A DNA stretch of 64,000 bases from Epiperipatus broadwayi (lineage: Eukaryota > Onychophora > Udeonychophora > Euonychophora > Peripatidae): NCBI GenBank assembly GCA_028023455.1, contig JAQFVV010012434.1, forward strand, positions 5,920,264-5,984,263. Reading direction: 5' to 3'. Positions 33,906 to 45,989 of this stretch are shown here, piece by piece (the stretch's first letter is position 1; every line of letters starts with the position of its first letter). Below the pieces are notes generated by a model, which saw only the letters and a program-made list of their open reading frames with translations, did no database searches and had not been told where the DNA came from. The position numbers and the translations under genes were made by a program.

Positions 33906-34385
33906 ATTCTTTCCTTTTAAACTGACAATTCATACAAAGTACCATATGCTTAACATGTATTGAAGAAGGAATATCTTACAAAATGTTAATATAACACATA
34001 TAATAACAGTTTTTTTTTTTTTTAAACTGGCAATTTATACACAATAACATATATTTAACAGGTATTAAAAGAAAATTCTTACAAAAGTTTAATATAACAT
34101 ATATAATAACAGAGCAAAAAATTGTTTGTTTTTTTTAAAATTATTTTACACTTGAATGATCTATGTTCAAGTAGTATTTCTTTACTACATTTTAAACTGA
34201 TAATTTATACAAAGTAATGTATGTTTAACAGGTATTAAAGAGAAAGTTCTTATAAATAATTAATGTATAGGTAACATATAATAACAGAGTGAACGTTTAT
34301 TTTTATTATTATTTTTTCCTTTTTTTTTAAACTGACAATTTCAACAACATAATATCCAGGTAAACAATTGTTAACTACAAACTCA
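33906..34385. repeat. Degenerate tandem repeat, four units
   Basis: Each unit starts with a T run followed by TTTAAACTGACAATT (33918, about 34020, 34193 and 34327 with small changes), continues with TACAAAGTA / TACACAATAACATAT, TTAACAGGTATTAAA, a TCTTACAAA block and ATATAATAACAG. Unit spacing is uneven (about 100 to 170 bases), so insertions occurred after duplication. Confidence 0.75.
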
Positions 34386-35784
34386 AAATAGTTATGATAA
34401 AGTTCAATGAGTCTTTTAAAAAAATATAAAACTTACAAAATAATATAACTATAATTTACTTCATCTTTATGGCAAATATTAAAAGTTCATATGGGACCAT
34501 AATATACTTTTTTAAGTTCTAACTCTTTCATTTGAGATATAATCATCTCTCTATTTTCACCAGAGTTATTCAATATAATGTATGAGCTTTCCAGGTTAAA
34601 TTCGTGATCAGTGGTATTCCTACCTTTTATTTTTAACATAAACTTTATTGTTGACATAAGCGATTGCATAGATTATATTAGTTTTTATATATATAGTACT
34701 TATTGCATATCTACATATTATATTTTAGTTTATATTGAAGTAAGTATTGTATACCTATATGCACACACATATTTTATTTATATCAGATTCAAAAATAATT
34801 CTATATAAGTAGAGGAGAGCTAATTAGAATATAAGCTGTGTTGTTAAATTTGACTAGTTTTATGGGTTAGTGTTCAATCTGGTAGTTGATTAATTATACA
34901 TGAATTTTAAAATAATAAGGCCTATATGTTTAATGAAAAACATTGGATATTAAAGCAAATATCATATTTTACTTTTTAATGACCTGTGGTTACAGTAGTG
35001 TATGTAAAATTATTAAGCTTCACGTGGTTGCATATATATCTGGGGGTGCAAGGATTTGATCTCTCTTTATTTTATTTTGTGCCTACCTTTTATTCATTAT
35101 ACATAGTAAAGGTCTGATGGGTTTGGAGCAAGTAATAATCCAATCTGAGCTATGAATGAGTTGATTTTTAAAAAATCTTAGTGCCTTCTGTTTTTGAACA
35201 GCTCATTCTAGTTTTTTTTAATGCAAATTGATTGATTTGCATACACTTATATTACTTGAAACTTTTTTATTATTATTAAAATGAATACTGTAATGCATTA
35301 TTCATTTCAATACATATTAGAAATGGATGTTAGGTGGAAGTGGATTCATTATATATATATATATATTCACATACATTTCTATATTATCTGTTTAAAAGTA
35401 ATATGCAAAAGCGTCTGGTTACAGAAAAAAAAAGCAACAAGAATAATAAAGTTATTGAAATAATTTAGACTGCAATTCCTGATCCATGTATTCATCATCA
35501 TCCTTATTATTATTGATAAAGAGCATTATATGAATTGTATTCCATTTATATAACAGCAATTAAAGAATATTTAGAATCTGAAAGTATTAGAATTAGGTAA
35601 GAAATACAACCTATAACAATTAAAAAAAAAAAAAGAGTTACTTTTTCTGCACTTGCTATTCATTTGCATTAGTGAAAAATTAAATAAACTTACAATTGCT
35701 CAAGATAGTACTTTAACAAATATTCAAGCATTTTGGTTAAGAAGGAAGATTAGTCAATAACTGTAAAAACTATAGCAATTTTTT
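34386..35784. other. AT-rich spacer, no gene seen
   Basis: Short frames on both strands (34487-34669 minus, 34611-34808 plus, 35281-35463 plus) are hydrophobic or AT-driven and show no domain. No repeat recognised. Confidence 0.4.
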
Positions 35785-36735
35785 TTCTTGTAAAGTAGTG
35801 CCATGCAGTGCAAGCACTAGTAATCAGTAGATTCTAGAAGATGGCACTACTGTGGGGGAAAAATACATTACTGATTTGATATTTTGTGTGAGCATAAAGA
35901 AAAAAGAGTAGCATGGTGTTTTAATGATTTAGTACCAATCCTAGTTGAAAGATGATTATAATTATTAAATAACCAAAGACAATAAAATATATAAATATTG
36001 AACTGGATTCAGCTCTGTATGACTATATTGACAAATTATTTTGGATTGAAAACATTATTGTTTTCAAAACCAATAAGGTAAATGGTGGGTTCTAGAGGGG
36101 AGCAATCCAAAGATCTAAGTTTACTGCTGCAAGATCCAAGGCTCCTCATGGATGAAAGTTATAAGCTAGAAATTAGTCCAGGGATATTGGATGGGAAAGC
36201 ACAGGATAGAAATTATGATGCACACCTTTCTAGAATCTATTGATTGCCAGAACTTGCACTAGATGTTGTGAAAAAAAAATGCTACTGTTTTAACAACTTG
36301 TGAAAGCATAAAGAAAAGGTAATTGTGTGATGTTTTAACAATTGATATCAATCCTAGTGAAAAGTTAAAGGTGATTATGGTATTAAAACATCAAAGAAAA
36401 CAAGATATTTCAATACTGAATTAGATTAATTTCTGTATGACTATACAGGCAGATTAGCTTCGTTTGAAAATATTATTGTGCTTTTAGTTTGGATTGACAG
36501 CTTTACAGTTAACCAAAAAATAAAATATGTGTACTGGGGGATTGCATTACATGCAAAAATCTAGGTATACTGCTACTAAACCTAAGCTTTTATTTGATGA
36601 AAGCCATAAACAAGAATTTAGTCTGGGGATAGTGGATGGGAAAGAATTGAATAGGGATTATAATGGACAATCTTTTAGCATTGATTGATTATTAAGGCTC
36701 ACATTTGATGGCACTATCGATTAGAATTTTTTTTA
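35785..36735. repeat. FB-B elements, old diverged copies
   Basis: At least two and probably three decayed copies. 35796-35850 has the left-arm text (GTAGTGCCATGCAGTGCAAG). 36100-36265 has AAGATCCAAGGCTCCTCATG, GATGAAAGTTATAAGCTAG, TTAGTCCAGGGATATTGGAT and the right arm. 36545-36715 repeats this again with more changes (GATGAAAGCCATAAACAAG, TTTAGTCTGGGGATAGTGGA). Edges such as TGTGATGTTTTAACAATTGA occur near 36336. Confidence 0.65.
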
Positions 36736-38100
36736 TGATCATGTGATATTTTAACTGTAAAAACTTATCAAATTATATAGAACAGAAATTACATTAAATG
36801 AGTAAAGTTACTTATCTATCACCTCAGTTTGGTAACACTGATTGTGCTGCCATCTTACATAAAATCTGTGAATGAAGGTAGACATTATTTTTTATATTGC
36901 ATAGATTTACTAATTACTCACTAATAATTACATCAATAGTAAAAATACATATAAAGATAATTTCCAAATTTTTTTAAACATCATTTTATATGCAAACAAA
37001 CAAACAAACTATTCAATGATGTGAAATCTTTCTCAAGTTAGATAAAAAAGACTTTTCATTTATTCTATTATATGATTTCAAATGTAGGCTAACAGGATGA
37101 AAAACAGACATTTAAACACCATTTTTTTTTCTTTATATTAAATAGAATACTAAATAATTTTATAAATACTCGAAAGTATAATGATAATCTTCCAATTCTT
37201 AAAGTCTTTTTTTTTTTTTTACTTTTGATGACTTCATGATTTTAAGAAAAATTATATTTTATCACTTAGATATATGGCAAATGAAATTTGACTGAAATTT
37301 AGTGCTATAATAATAATAATCATCCATATAATTGAAAAGCCAAAAACTTTTATTTACATAGTGAAAATTCTTCCCTTTGTATCACACACATACATATTGT
37401 AAACAATTGGGTTACGTACCAAATAATAATATAGTGTGTGTGCATAAATATATACAAAGTTGAAAGTAAAAGTAAAAATAAACACAGACAAAAATTGTAG
37501 TAAATAAATTCTACATTCACTGAAATAAAACAAATAATAAATAATAACTCTGATTTAAAATAAAAATTGTTTTATAAATTAAACTTTTAAAAGGTATGAA
37601 TAAATATAAATATTGTATTAAAAACAAGTATGGTATTTTTGAAATCTTTTAATTAATTTGTAAATTTCTATTATCTGAGTAAAAACATGCATGTAGAAAG
37701 TTAATTGAAGTCAACTTTTTCCAATCACACTTTGATAAAAATTTCAAGCTTGTTTTCAAAAGAAGATTGAAAACACACTATGTTTTTATCACCTGACCCA
37801 ACCAAGATTATAAAAAGACTGATAAAAAAATACCAGTTAGTTTTTGTTGACAGTTTTGTAAGAATTAGACAGAAGAGACTGTTTTTAATAGTTTAAGCAG
37901 TGGCGAAGTAGGCCCACTGCAATGTTTGGCTTTAATTTTCAGGGGAATAGTTAGCAGAATAGCTAGCATAGTTATACAGAGTTCCTATGAAGATCTAAGG
38001 GAATACCAGTCCAGTAGCTGCTCCATAGTTTACTGCAGAGTTTTGATTCACTAGGCCAGGGTCACTTCAAATGGATCAACTAGCTGCTTAAATATGTTCT
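36736..38100. other. Mostly AT-rich, no gene established
   Basis: 36736-37840 is AT-rich without recognised features. From about 37880 the sequence becomes less AT-rich (for example GCAGTGGCGAAGTAGGCCCA and CACTAGGCCAGGGTCACTTC), which may be the flank or untranslated part of the exon candidate that follows. Confidence 0.35.
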
Positions 38101-38133
38101 AGAATATAGCTTGCCAATCCTGGACAGAAGAAC

Positions 38134-38262
38134 ACTCATGAGATGCTAACAAATCACCTGAATTGTACCTCTTCCTGATACTGACAATTGCTTGGATTAT
38201 AGAAGGAAACTCATGGTATGCCAACAAATTACTTCAATAATTTTTCCTGATGATGACAACAA
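38134..38262. repeat. 75-bp imperfect tandem duplication
   Basis: ACTCATGAGATGCTAACAAA (38134) recurs as ACTCATGGTATGCCAACAAA (38209); both are followed about 30 bases later by TTCCTGATACTGACAA / TTCCTGATGATGACAA. The second unit falls inside the exon-like block at 38203-38393, the first has a stop in the same frame. Confidence 0.6.
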
Positions 38263-38393
38263 ACCTGGGTTATATTTTTCTGATGAACCAAAAACCAAGC
38301 TTACCAAGAGAAATCTTGAAGAAATTGGTGTACTTATGCTGCTGCTTATTTATACACATAGGGAACCACAGATAAACACGTTGTGTATATACA
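38203..38393 (+). CDS. Exon-like block, unrecognised protein
   Basis: A continuous frame reads RKLMVCQQITSIIFPDDDNK, then PGLYFSDEPKTKLTKRNLEE and IGVLMLLLIYTHREPQINTL. It is preceded by AG at 38201-38202 after a mild pyrimidine tract and followed by GTGAGT at 38394, a good donor. Charged and proline-containing composition is unlike chance AT-rich frames. I do not recognise the protein. It may be an internal exon of a host gene on the plus strand, or a relic of a retroelement. Confidence 0.3.
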
Positions 38394-38399
38394 GTGAGT

Positions 38400-40321
38400 T
38401 ATTTTATTTTAATATTCCTTAAAATGACTCAAAGTTAAAACAAACAAGTAACTTTTGCTTGAATTGAAATATAATAGCATTATGATAACAAAATTTTAAA
38501 TAATTTCCTTAGTAAAATGCATTTTTATAACTGATAGATATATATAAAACGATATTAGTTTAAAATCGTTTATTAAAGAAGAAAAAAAAAGTTGATTGTA
38601 TGAATTTCTTTTAAAAAACAAATAGATAAAGAGTGGCAATTTATACATTTTCAACAAAGAATAATTGTGAAAATAACTTTTATTATTATAACAAATATGT
38701 AAATTTTATGTATATTGCAAATGGAATTTGTAATTATAAAAATTAAGGTTTTTTATTGTTTTGACCAAATTAGATTTATTATGTTAATAATTTGTGCAGT
38801 TCTATATATGTCTTTTAGCAAACCTAGTATAGATATGGTCTTATTAAAAATATAAATTAAAAAGTCTAACCATTTATTGTTTTTACGTAACAAGTTAAAT
38901 ATGTTCAGAAATTTCACCTGTCAATTGTATTGCAAATACCAATGCTTGTCAAATATAACTTATAGGTCAAATTTTAATCCCGTTTTTATTAAATCAATTT
39001 AAACATGCTCATTTTGTATCAAGCCACATGCTTGTGTGCTGAGTGGGTTTTAAGTAAACTTAATGTATTAGTCATGTTAATCAAAATCAAAAGGCTTAAT
39101 AGATATGTGAAGCGCCATAATACCATTTTTATTATTGTTAATAAACTTGTGTTTCAATTGTTAAAAATTGTATTGCATCATCTCTTGGCCACATACAGTA
39201 ATAGAGCTTGTGTTCTCTGAGCTAGATTCATGCACAGGATGAATATATGAATGGGGATGTATATTTAGTGCTTTTGGGCATCCAGAGATAATCAATCATT
39301 ATCCTGATTGGCGCAAAAGAAAATTCTCTTTAAAGCCCATGCACTACCTCTAATTTTAGTTTAGTCTTATTAAAATTTAAGTTTATAGTTGGCCAGTACA
39401 TTAATGGTACTTAAGTGGCCAGAGTATTGATGATGATCAGCATATTTTAAATGTCCCAGCATTATTGTTTCAATTTCTGATTATTGTGTATTCTAATGGA
39501 TGGGCACTAAGTTGGTGCATCCAAATTTATGTTTAAATAATTGCCCAAGCTGGCAAAGGCTCAATAGTTAGCCTGGTCTACAGAAGACCCATTTCCAACC
39601 CAGTTACAAGGTTGACTATTGATTTATATTTTTTATTGTTCAAATGCAGTCACAAGACAGACTGTTGATTTCATTCTGATGTAGCTTAATTAATTGATCA
39701 TTCATAATGAATGATATTTTAAGTTGTACTCATGCTTACTTTGATTTATAATGCTGGTGGATGGTTAATTATGCTTTTAGATGCTCTTCTGATCTCTCAA
39801 TGATTTCTCTGAGTTTTTCTTGATCTCATGCTCTCTTTTATACTTATATATACTTTAGTAAATTATTGATTTTGTTTGACTGGGATTGATGATGATTTTG
39901 CCCATCACCCAGTTCAAACTCCTTTTTATATCACTCCATCCCATTACAATATATATAAAATTAAAAATAATCAATTTAAAACAAAATCTGATCATTTAAA
40001 TGATTTATATATGTTACAATAATTGCAGCCATATCACAGATATTGAAATCACGAATAATTATGAATCATATTATACTACACATTTTATTATACATTTTTA
40101 ATGTACACATATATAGATTCATATACATATTAAACAAAAAATTTAAAAATAATAAATTTTAGTACTAATTCAAATGTGCTCTCCACTATTTTAGTTGCTA
40201 AGGGAATCCCCAAAACCACTGCTCACATAACCAAGCACCAAAAGAAATCTGATAACACCACTACCTTTGCTACAAAGTATTCCAATTATTTTCTCTCTTT
40301 CAGTTTAAAAATTCAATTAAT
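38400..40321. other. Spacer, no gene established
   Basis: 39190-39620 is less AT-rich than its surroundings and looks single-copy (ATTGGCGCAAAAGAAAATTC, GTTAGCCTGGTCTACAGAAG). No reading frame longer than about 70 codons and no recognised domain. The rest is AT-rich. Confidence 0.35.
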
Positions 40322-40600
40322 CATGATTTTGCTAACATTTTTGCAGTCATTTACTAATTATAGTTGCAAAATATTGTTTTTTCATATTTGATCATGGTAG
40401 TAATTTGATCTTTTGGTCATGTGATTATGCAGGCAAATTGTTTTGGGTCATATTTTGATTTTTTTTTTTTTTGAAGACATGATTATGCTAACATTTTGTG
40501 ATTGTTTACTAATAATGGTTGCAAAATATTTTTCCATATTTGTTTGTGATAGTAATTTGATCATTTGGTCACATGATTATGCTGGTTGATATTTTTTCGT
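40322..40600. repeat. Tandem repeat, about 156-bp period
   Basis: CATGATTTTGCTAACATTTT at 40322 recurs as CATGATTATGCTAACATTTT at 40478; both continue with TTTACTAAT, GGTTGCAAAATATT-like text, GTAGTAATTTGATC / GATAGTAATTTGATC and TTGGTCAT / TTGGTCAC. A third partial start lies near 40572. Confidence 0.8.
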
Positions 40601-41900
40601 TATTTTCTAATTAGTAATATGTTTGATATTTTTATTTTTAAAGGTAATTTTTGATAGAAATTGTGATTTTTAAAAATTGTAATAGATAAATAAATAGAAC
40701 ACCTTGTAAACAATGGTGGCTGGTATTATCTGATTTTATTTAGCATTTGGTTGAATCAGTGGTGGATTTGCAGTTTCCCTTAGAAACCAAAATGGTGGAC
40801 AGCATATTCTAAACCATTACCAAAATTTCTTTATAATTTTTTTTATATTTAATGTACTATGTTTTTCCATTTGATGATAATTAAAATCATGAAAATAGAA
40901 GAATGCACCTCATACACAAAACATAATAACTGAGCTCGACTAGCTATATACTGAAGTAAATATTGTTATATATATTTGTGTTTCATCTGTTGCTAATTAG
41001 ATTACCACTAGCATGAGTTTGAACTCAACTTATCTATATGGTTTGTACCAGCATCTAGCAATAGGCGATAGCACCTATATATATGTGGGTACATGAATCT
41101 GGATGGATCTCTACTGAAATCTAAATATTTTATGAGAGATTAAATAGACATTTAATTTTGATAAATTATCAAGAAAATTTGTTTTTTTTTATCCATTTAA
41201 TTTATGTATGTGTATATGTATAAAACAAATTAATAATCTTATGTATATTTTAAATAAATTTTACTAGAAATTTATATAAAGCAAATGGATATTTATAGTC
41301 ACAATGTAATAATTAAATCTGGTGGTTTTGGTAGGTTGGTGTCTCATTTTAAAAAAATGTATAAAATTTTATAGGAACAAAAGATTATTTAATTAAATTT
41401 CACTTGGCTAATTGATTGATCTTTCCATTATTATATATGGAAATGTGGTCAATTTAAAATCTACAACCAAGTATACTGAGTTTGAGACAATGGCTGGTGA
41501 GAATTTAATCAGATTTAACATCTAAAAAATGTAATGGAAACAAAGACCATGTCCTGTTTTCTAGATATGATGTGAGATGAATAAAATATTTTGCCTCTAG
41601 ATACCAATAACAGCATTCTTTAGATATTCATATTATGTATAAATAGCTGAAATTTTGGCTATTATTATTATTTTTTTAATTTTACGTTAGAGTGCTAATA
41701 TAATCCACGCTAATTCAATTTATGAACTAAATTATGTCAGGGTAAAGGAAATGACCACCTGCTTCCCCATGTCTCTGGGATTCTTGTCTTCCCATTCATG
41801 ATTCTGAACCCCCAAACAACTGGGTCCAATTAAGTGAACAGTTTGAAGAAAATGCTTGCCAGAATGTGAACTTTAATTATTGACCTATGCTTGTTTCCAG

Positions 41901-41961
41901 CAAAATCAGTATATGATCATGATCCACCGACCACCTGCTTCATGTCAACAAGTTGGCCAAG
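41901..41961 (+). CDS. Exon-like block a in duplication copy 1
   Basis: After GCTTGTTTCCAG (a good acceptor) the frame reads KSVYDHDPPTTCFMSTSWP and ends CCAAG before ATAAAT. Copy 2 has a proper donor here (CCAAG then GTAAAT, near 49598) but has lost the acceptor (CCAT for CCAG) and carries a stop for the tryptophan. Each copy is thus broken at a different splice site. Function unknown; a low-confidence exon relic. Confidence 0.25.
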
Positions 41962-42165
41962 ATAAATGTCTGCATTGCCATCAACTAGTGAACTTTTTAT
42001 TAACTTAGCATTTTATTTTAAAACTATATGTGTAAGCTTTCTGTTCTTATTTCTTCAAAGCTATTCTGTAAAATGTTAACTAATGTCTATACAATTTAAT
42101 TTAAAGCTGTATTAATTTCGTGTTAACTTTGGTGGGCAATCTAGATTGAAATTTTTCCTCTTTAG

Positions 42166-42216
42166 TTGTTATTTTGATCTATTCTTAATATGCCAAGTTG
42201 ATATCCAACATAGCGA
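42166..42216 (+). CDS. Exon-like block b, splice sites kept in both copies
   Basis: 51 bases between TTTTTCCTCTTTAG and GTAAGTTT. One frame is open through it, reading CYFDLFLICQVDIQHS; copy 2 (49803-49853) keeps the same length, both splice sites and an open frame reading CYFDLFLICQVGLQSS. Conservation of both splice signals supports an exon, but the block is short and the two copies are similar throughout. Confidence 0.3.
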
Positions 42217-42824
42217 GTAAGTTTAAACTCTACTCTCGTGGTTTTCTCCTATTGAATTGTTAGAGGCATAAATTTTGCTTGAAAATTAATTATCCTAAAA
42301 CTCACTTGGTTTGATACCAATTATTTCATATAATATTGTTTACTATTTAAATGACAGGTGAAGCTTTAATGCCTGTACTCAGCTACCCTCATTAACTATA
42401 ATTTAAATCCTTACATAATCATTGAAATATGTTTTGCCAATTTATTTAAGTAAAATCTACCAGAAATGAGTTTAATATTCAAGGTATTATCAGCATGTGT
42501 GTGATCTGTAATTTTATTTTATATAATTAATATGTCAAATTGTATGTGTATTGATCATTATCGAAATGTAGGGAAATATTTTAGAAGTGTGGGAGAAAGC
42601 CATCTATTCCCCTTTAGTTTTTAGATTCTGACCCATTTTATATTTTATCCAGCTTTGGTTAACTGCCCAGGGATGGTTTGCGTTTATGCATTCCATTGCA
42701 TCAGATAGCATACTATTTTAAACAGGTATTAATTAGTTTGTTATAGCCATTAGTGACATGAATTATCCATATGTTACAGGCGTTATGAAGATATCTTTAC
42801 AATCATTTAATTCATTGATTTTTC

Positions 42825-43007
42825 TTGCTTTGCCATGCACCTTGGAATCTTCGGAATGCCTTGACCCATTCCTCATTCTCCCTCAAGATAGATGCTTTTC
42901 CTACTGGAGATCTATTTCAGGCACTTCCAATGGATGATGTATGGGAAAATATGGATAAACCATTCCAACACACTAGCTTGTGCTACTACTTTTCAGAGAT
43001 ATATTCT
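42825..43007 (+). pseudogene. Protein-like block c in duplication copy 1
   Basis: A 61-codon frame without an ATG start includes APWNLRNALTHSSFSLKIDA and LPMDDVWENMDKPFQHTSL, then a stop. In copy 2 (from 50465) a one-base insertion breaks the frame, but VWENMDKLSQHASLCHYFS is kept in the shifted frame. Composition is protein-like. Not recognised. Probably an exon relic or an old retroelement piece. Confidence 0.3.
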
Positions 43008-44136
43008 TAATCATCATGCAGGAATATTCTCACTCTTGTGAAAATCTGACAAAGCCACCCAGAGTGTCTTAAGCGATCTCATTTATGTCAGCAATTGTAA
43101 ATTATAATGCAATACCACCTTGATTAGTATTAATTTATTTATAAACCTGAAATGCTATCTGTAAGATGCAATCATGTGCTTTTTGCTAACCATTCAATTT
43201 GGTTATTTAGGTCCGATTATGTAATTACAGTTTTGTTTAGGCTGAACCATCTTGCTCTCTTATTTAGGGTGATCTCCCAAATCTAGTAGAAATGTGATTA
43301 CACTTGCTCTTAAAATCACAAACCATCAACTATTACTTATATGTATATTGTTGTAATAAAATCTGTTATATGTAAATTCATGATATTTTGATGAGGGTTA
43401 AGCTATAATTTATCAGTGTTTACCTGATTCATTTATTCCATAACCTTGGTTTATTAACCACACCAACTAAATTTCATGTACTAACCATGCAATTATGTAT
43501 TGAACCCAATATTTATATTCATTTATGTAATTTCCAAATGATCTATTTAAGTAATCTGCTGAGATGCACAATTGCAGATTAGACCATAAACAGACTTGTA
43601 ACAATGATTGTATAGACATTTCACACACACACACACACATATATATATATTGTTTTATTTATAATGATCAAACTACTATATTTAATTGTTTAATAAATTT
43701 ATGTTATATCATTTATCTGTTATAGTATTTTGCTATTCCTTGCCCGAATCTCTAGCGTTAATTATTTGATTTAATTATATTACACCCCCACCCCCCCATT
43801 AATGAAATCTCATTAATTATCAGTTAGACTCTTGTTTGTTTCACAGTGCCTTGGATATTGTTATTGCTATGATTATTAATTAACATTAGGCAATAATCGT
43901 TGTTTAATTTATTGATAAGTCAGGAATTACTTATTAGTATTATTAAGTGAATGATGAAGAATTTATTAATTAATTGTTATCTAATTAGTGCTCAATAATT
44001 CATCCTTCTTTGTAATGACCAAACCATAGTTATAATCAGAGCATTCTGTAATAGTAATATTTCTTTGTGATTATTGGTCAATCATCTTAGTATCATTGAT
44101 TTTAAGTCTCTTCGCTCTTCCTATTCTCATTCCCAG

Positions 44137-44208
44137 GACTGGAGTAAAGGAAAGCTTGTTAATATCCTCAAAAGTGTTGCTCATATAGTCATAGACCTTG
44201 GAACACAG
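44137..44208 (+). CDS. Exon-like block d, in duplication copy 1
   Basis: 72 bases (24 codons) between a long pyrimidine tract ending TCTCATTCCCAG and the donor GTAAAT, reading DWSKGKLVNILKSVAHIVID then LGTQ. Copy 2 (near 51694-51756) has an in-frame 12-base deletion and a spoiled acceptor (GCTGGG for CCCAGG) but keeps the donor and reads ILKSAAYIIVDLGTQ. Phase is 0 at both ends, compatible with block e. No family recognised. Confidence 0.35.
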
Positions 44209-44307
44209 GTAAATAGTTTAGCATTGAGTATTGTTCTAGACTTGTGTATCTCACACATGCTAAATTGCTGTACTTTTGCTTGGATTCTAGGGCTTGTTGA
44301 ATGAACA

Positions 44308-45520
44308 CACATACTGAATTCTCCCCCCCCCCCCAGGCTTGGCCCTGCAATGTGGGTATCTAGATAATATACCTACATACCTGAGTAATGATCTAGAATT
44401 TTGTATCACGTATTGTGTGTATTGTGAAGGTGTGCACCAAGATTTCTCTTTCTTATAGGCTTATCATGCCAACTTTAACAAATTTTTTGTTTCTAAGGTG
44501 TTTGATGAGCAATGTTTGGGAATCTCATGGTTGATTGAAACCACTTAACCTGTTGTAATATGTAAACTTTCTCAAGAGTTCACGACAAACATTAATACTG
44601 TATGGAGAGTTTTGCTATGTTTAAACATTAATGTTTAATTTGATACGAAACTTAACCTATTTAAAATAATTCTAAATTTATTTCAATAAAAGTGATTTTT
44701 TATATTGATTATTTAAAATCAAATACCATGTTCTTCAACCATAACTAAATTTTTTGGTTGTAACATTAATTGTTTAAAAATAAATACAGTTTCCCAACCA
44801 TAGATTTAAAATTTTTAATAGACTGATTAAATAAATTTTGGAAACTTTGTTGCATAATGATAGACTGAAATCCAGAGAGTAAAATTTTTTTAGTTTTGAT
44901 TAACTATTTTGAAATTTGAAGTCTTGTTTAAATCAATAAGTTTAAAAGTTTGTTAAGGGTTAATTATTTACATTTAGAAATTAGTTTACAGCCATAAGTG
45001 TAAAATTCATTTATTTTGTTTAAAAACCTTGTTTTATAACCATAAATTTGAAATTTTGTTTACAATTAATTAGTTTAAAATTAAAGTTTTGTTAGTTATC
45101 CAATATAGATAAAAATTCTAATAGGATATGCTATGTGTCTCATTCTGTTTTATTTTATATACATATCTCATTGATTTTGAATATTCTGTAAATGGGCTAG
45201 TCAAATCAATATTGCATTGTTAAATCTTGATAATATGGTGCTTCTGGTGACTGAAATAAATAATCAATCATCTTTATAAATTCTGTTATCAATTTTGAAA
45301 ATGTAATGATAGTTCTTGACAACAAATTTTGTTTAAGATGGGATTCGGAAGTGGAATGGCAACAAGGGAATATGACAATATAAGGAATGAATGATACATG
45401 TTGAATAATTGGAATAATAAATTTTCTTTTAGTATATTTCAGGTATGAAGAAATGACCAATATAGACAGTCTAGAAATGAAGCATCGGTAAATCATGTTT
45501 CATTGTAAATGAAGGATACA
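44308..45520. other. AT-rich flank of duplication copy 1
   Basis: Starts with a C run (about 44322-44336). 44640-45110 is a degenerate array: CAACCATA / AGCCATAA / AACCATAA followed by TTTAAAATTTT-type text recurs about every 80-100 bases. A short stretch near 44597 (GTATGGAGAGTTTTGCTATG) resembles an FB-B edge. No gene beyond block e. Confidence 0.45.
44459..44548 (+). CDS. Possible terminal exon e, outside the duplication
   Basis: After TTTCTCTTTCTTATAG (a strong acceptor at 44458) the phase-0 frame reads AYHANFNKFFVSKVFDEQCL then GISWLIETT and stops at 44546-44548. An AATAAA signal follows at 44685-44690. It would join block d in frame. It lies just past the duplication edge (44307), so only copy 1 could have kept a complete 3' end. 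In AT-rich DNA such signals also occur by chance. Confidence 0.3.
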   Translation, partial: AYHANFNKFFVSKVFDEQCLGISWLIETT

Positions 45521-45525
45521 ATTTG

Positions 45526-45583
<58 letters not shown>
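45526..45583. repeat. (TA)n microsatellite
   Basis: About 29 uninterrupted TA units between TTTGT and TTTGACAC. A simple repeat, likely polymorphic in length. Confidence 0.95.
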
Positions 45584-45586
<3 letters not shown>

Positions 45587-45777
45587 ACACACCTAGTTAG
45601 TGGACAGAACACTGGCAATTAATACTAGCTGAGTATTGGTTATATCAATTCCTGTAAACAGATATAGATGTAATTGCAGGTTCAGGCAACAATAGGTGGG
45701 AAGATCATGCAGATAAGCAACAGTGGAGAAAGTAATGGGGAGATGAGTAAACAGAAGGGAGGGGAAAGTAAATGTTC

Positions 45778-45961
45778 CAGTATAGAACAGGCATAAAGTT
45801 ATATAGATTTCAGAGTAGAGTTCTTGAAGCAATAGTATTCACAATTAATCAACAATATTTAATGAGATTACAGTATAAAACAGGCATAAAGTTATATAGA
45901 TTTCAGAGTAGAGTTCTTGAAGCAATAGTATTCACAATTAGTCAGCAATATTTAAGGAGAA
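45778..45961. repeat. 93-bp tandem duplication
   Basis: 45778-45870 and 45871-45961 are two near-identical copies (CAGTATAGAACAGGCATAAA / CAGTATAAAACAGGCATAAA; AATAGTATTCACAATTAATC / AATAGTATTCACAATTAGTC). The period is a multiple of three, so one plus-strand frame stays open across both. It lies just upstream of the Gypsy gag-like relic and may belong to its leader. Confidence 0.9.
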
Positions 45962-45989
45962 ATTAGAACACATCCAATATTACATATAG

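Larger units (their letters stand above)
40948..44307 (+). repeat. 3.3-kb segmental duplication, copy 1
   Basis: Collinear with 48618-51842 from the TGTAAATATTGTTA-like start to GTTGAATGAACACAC at the end. Copy 1 has gained a CA/TA microsatellite at 43622-43650 that copy 2 lacks. Both copies have a poly(C) run at the same place (43785-43797 and 51355-51367). Differences are scattered base changes and small indels over the whole length, so the duplication is old. Exon-like blocks lie inside. Confidence 0.95.

Noticed and set aside
33906-34385. A CRISPR-like array
   Set aside because: The repeated units are about 100-170 bases, uneven and diverged, with no short constant repeat and unique spacers; this is a eukaryotic degenerate tandem repeat.
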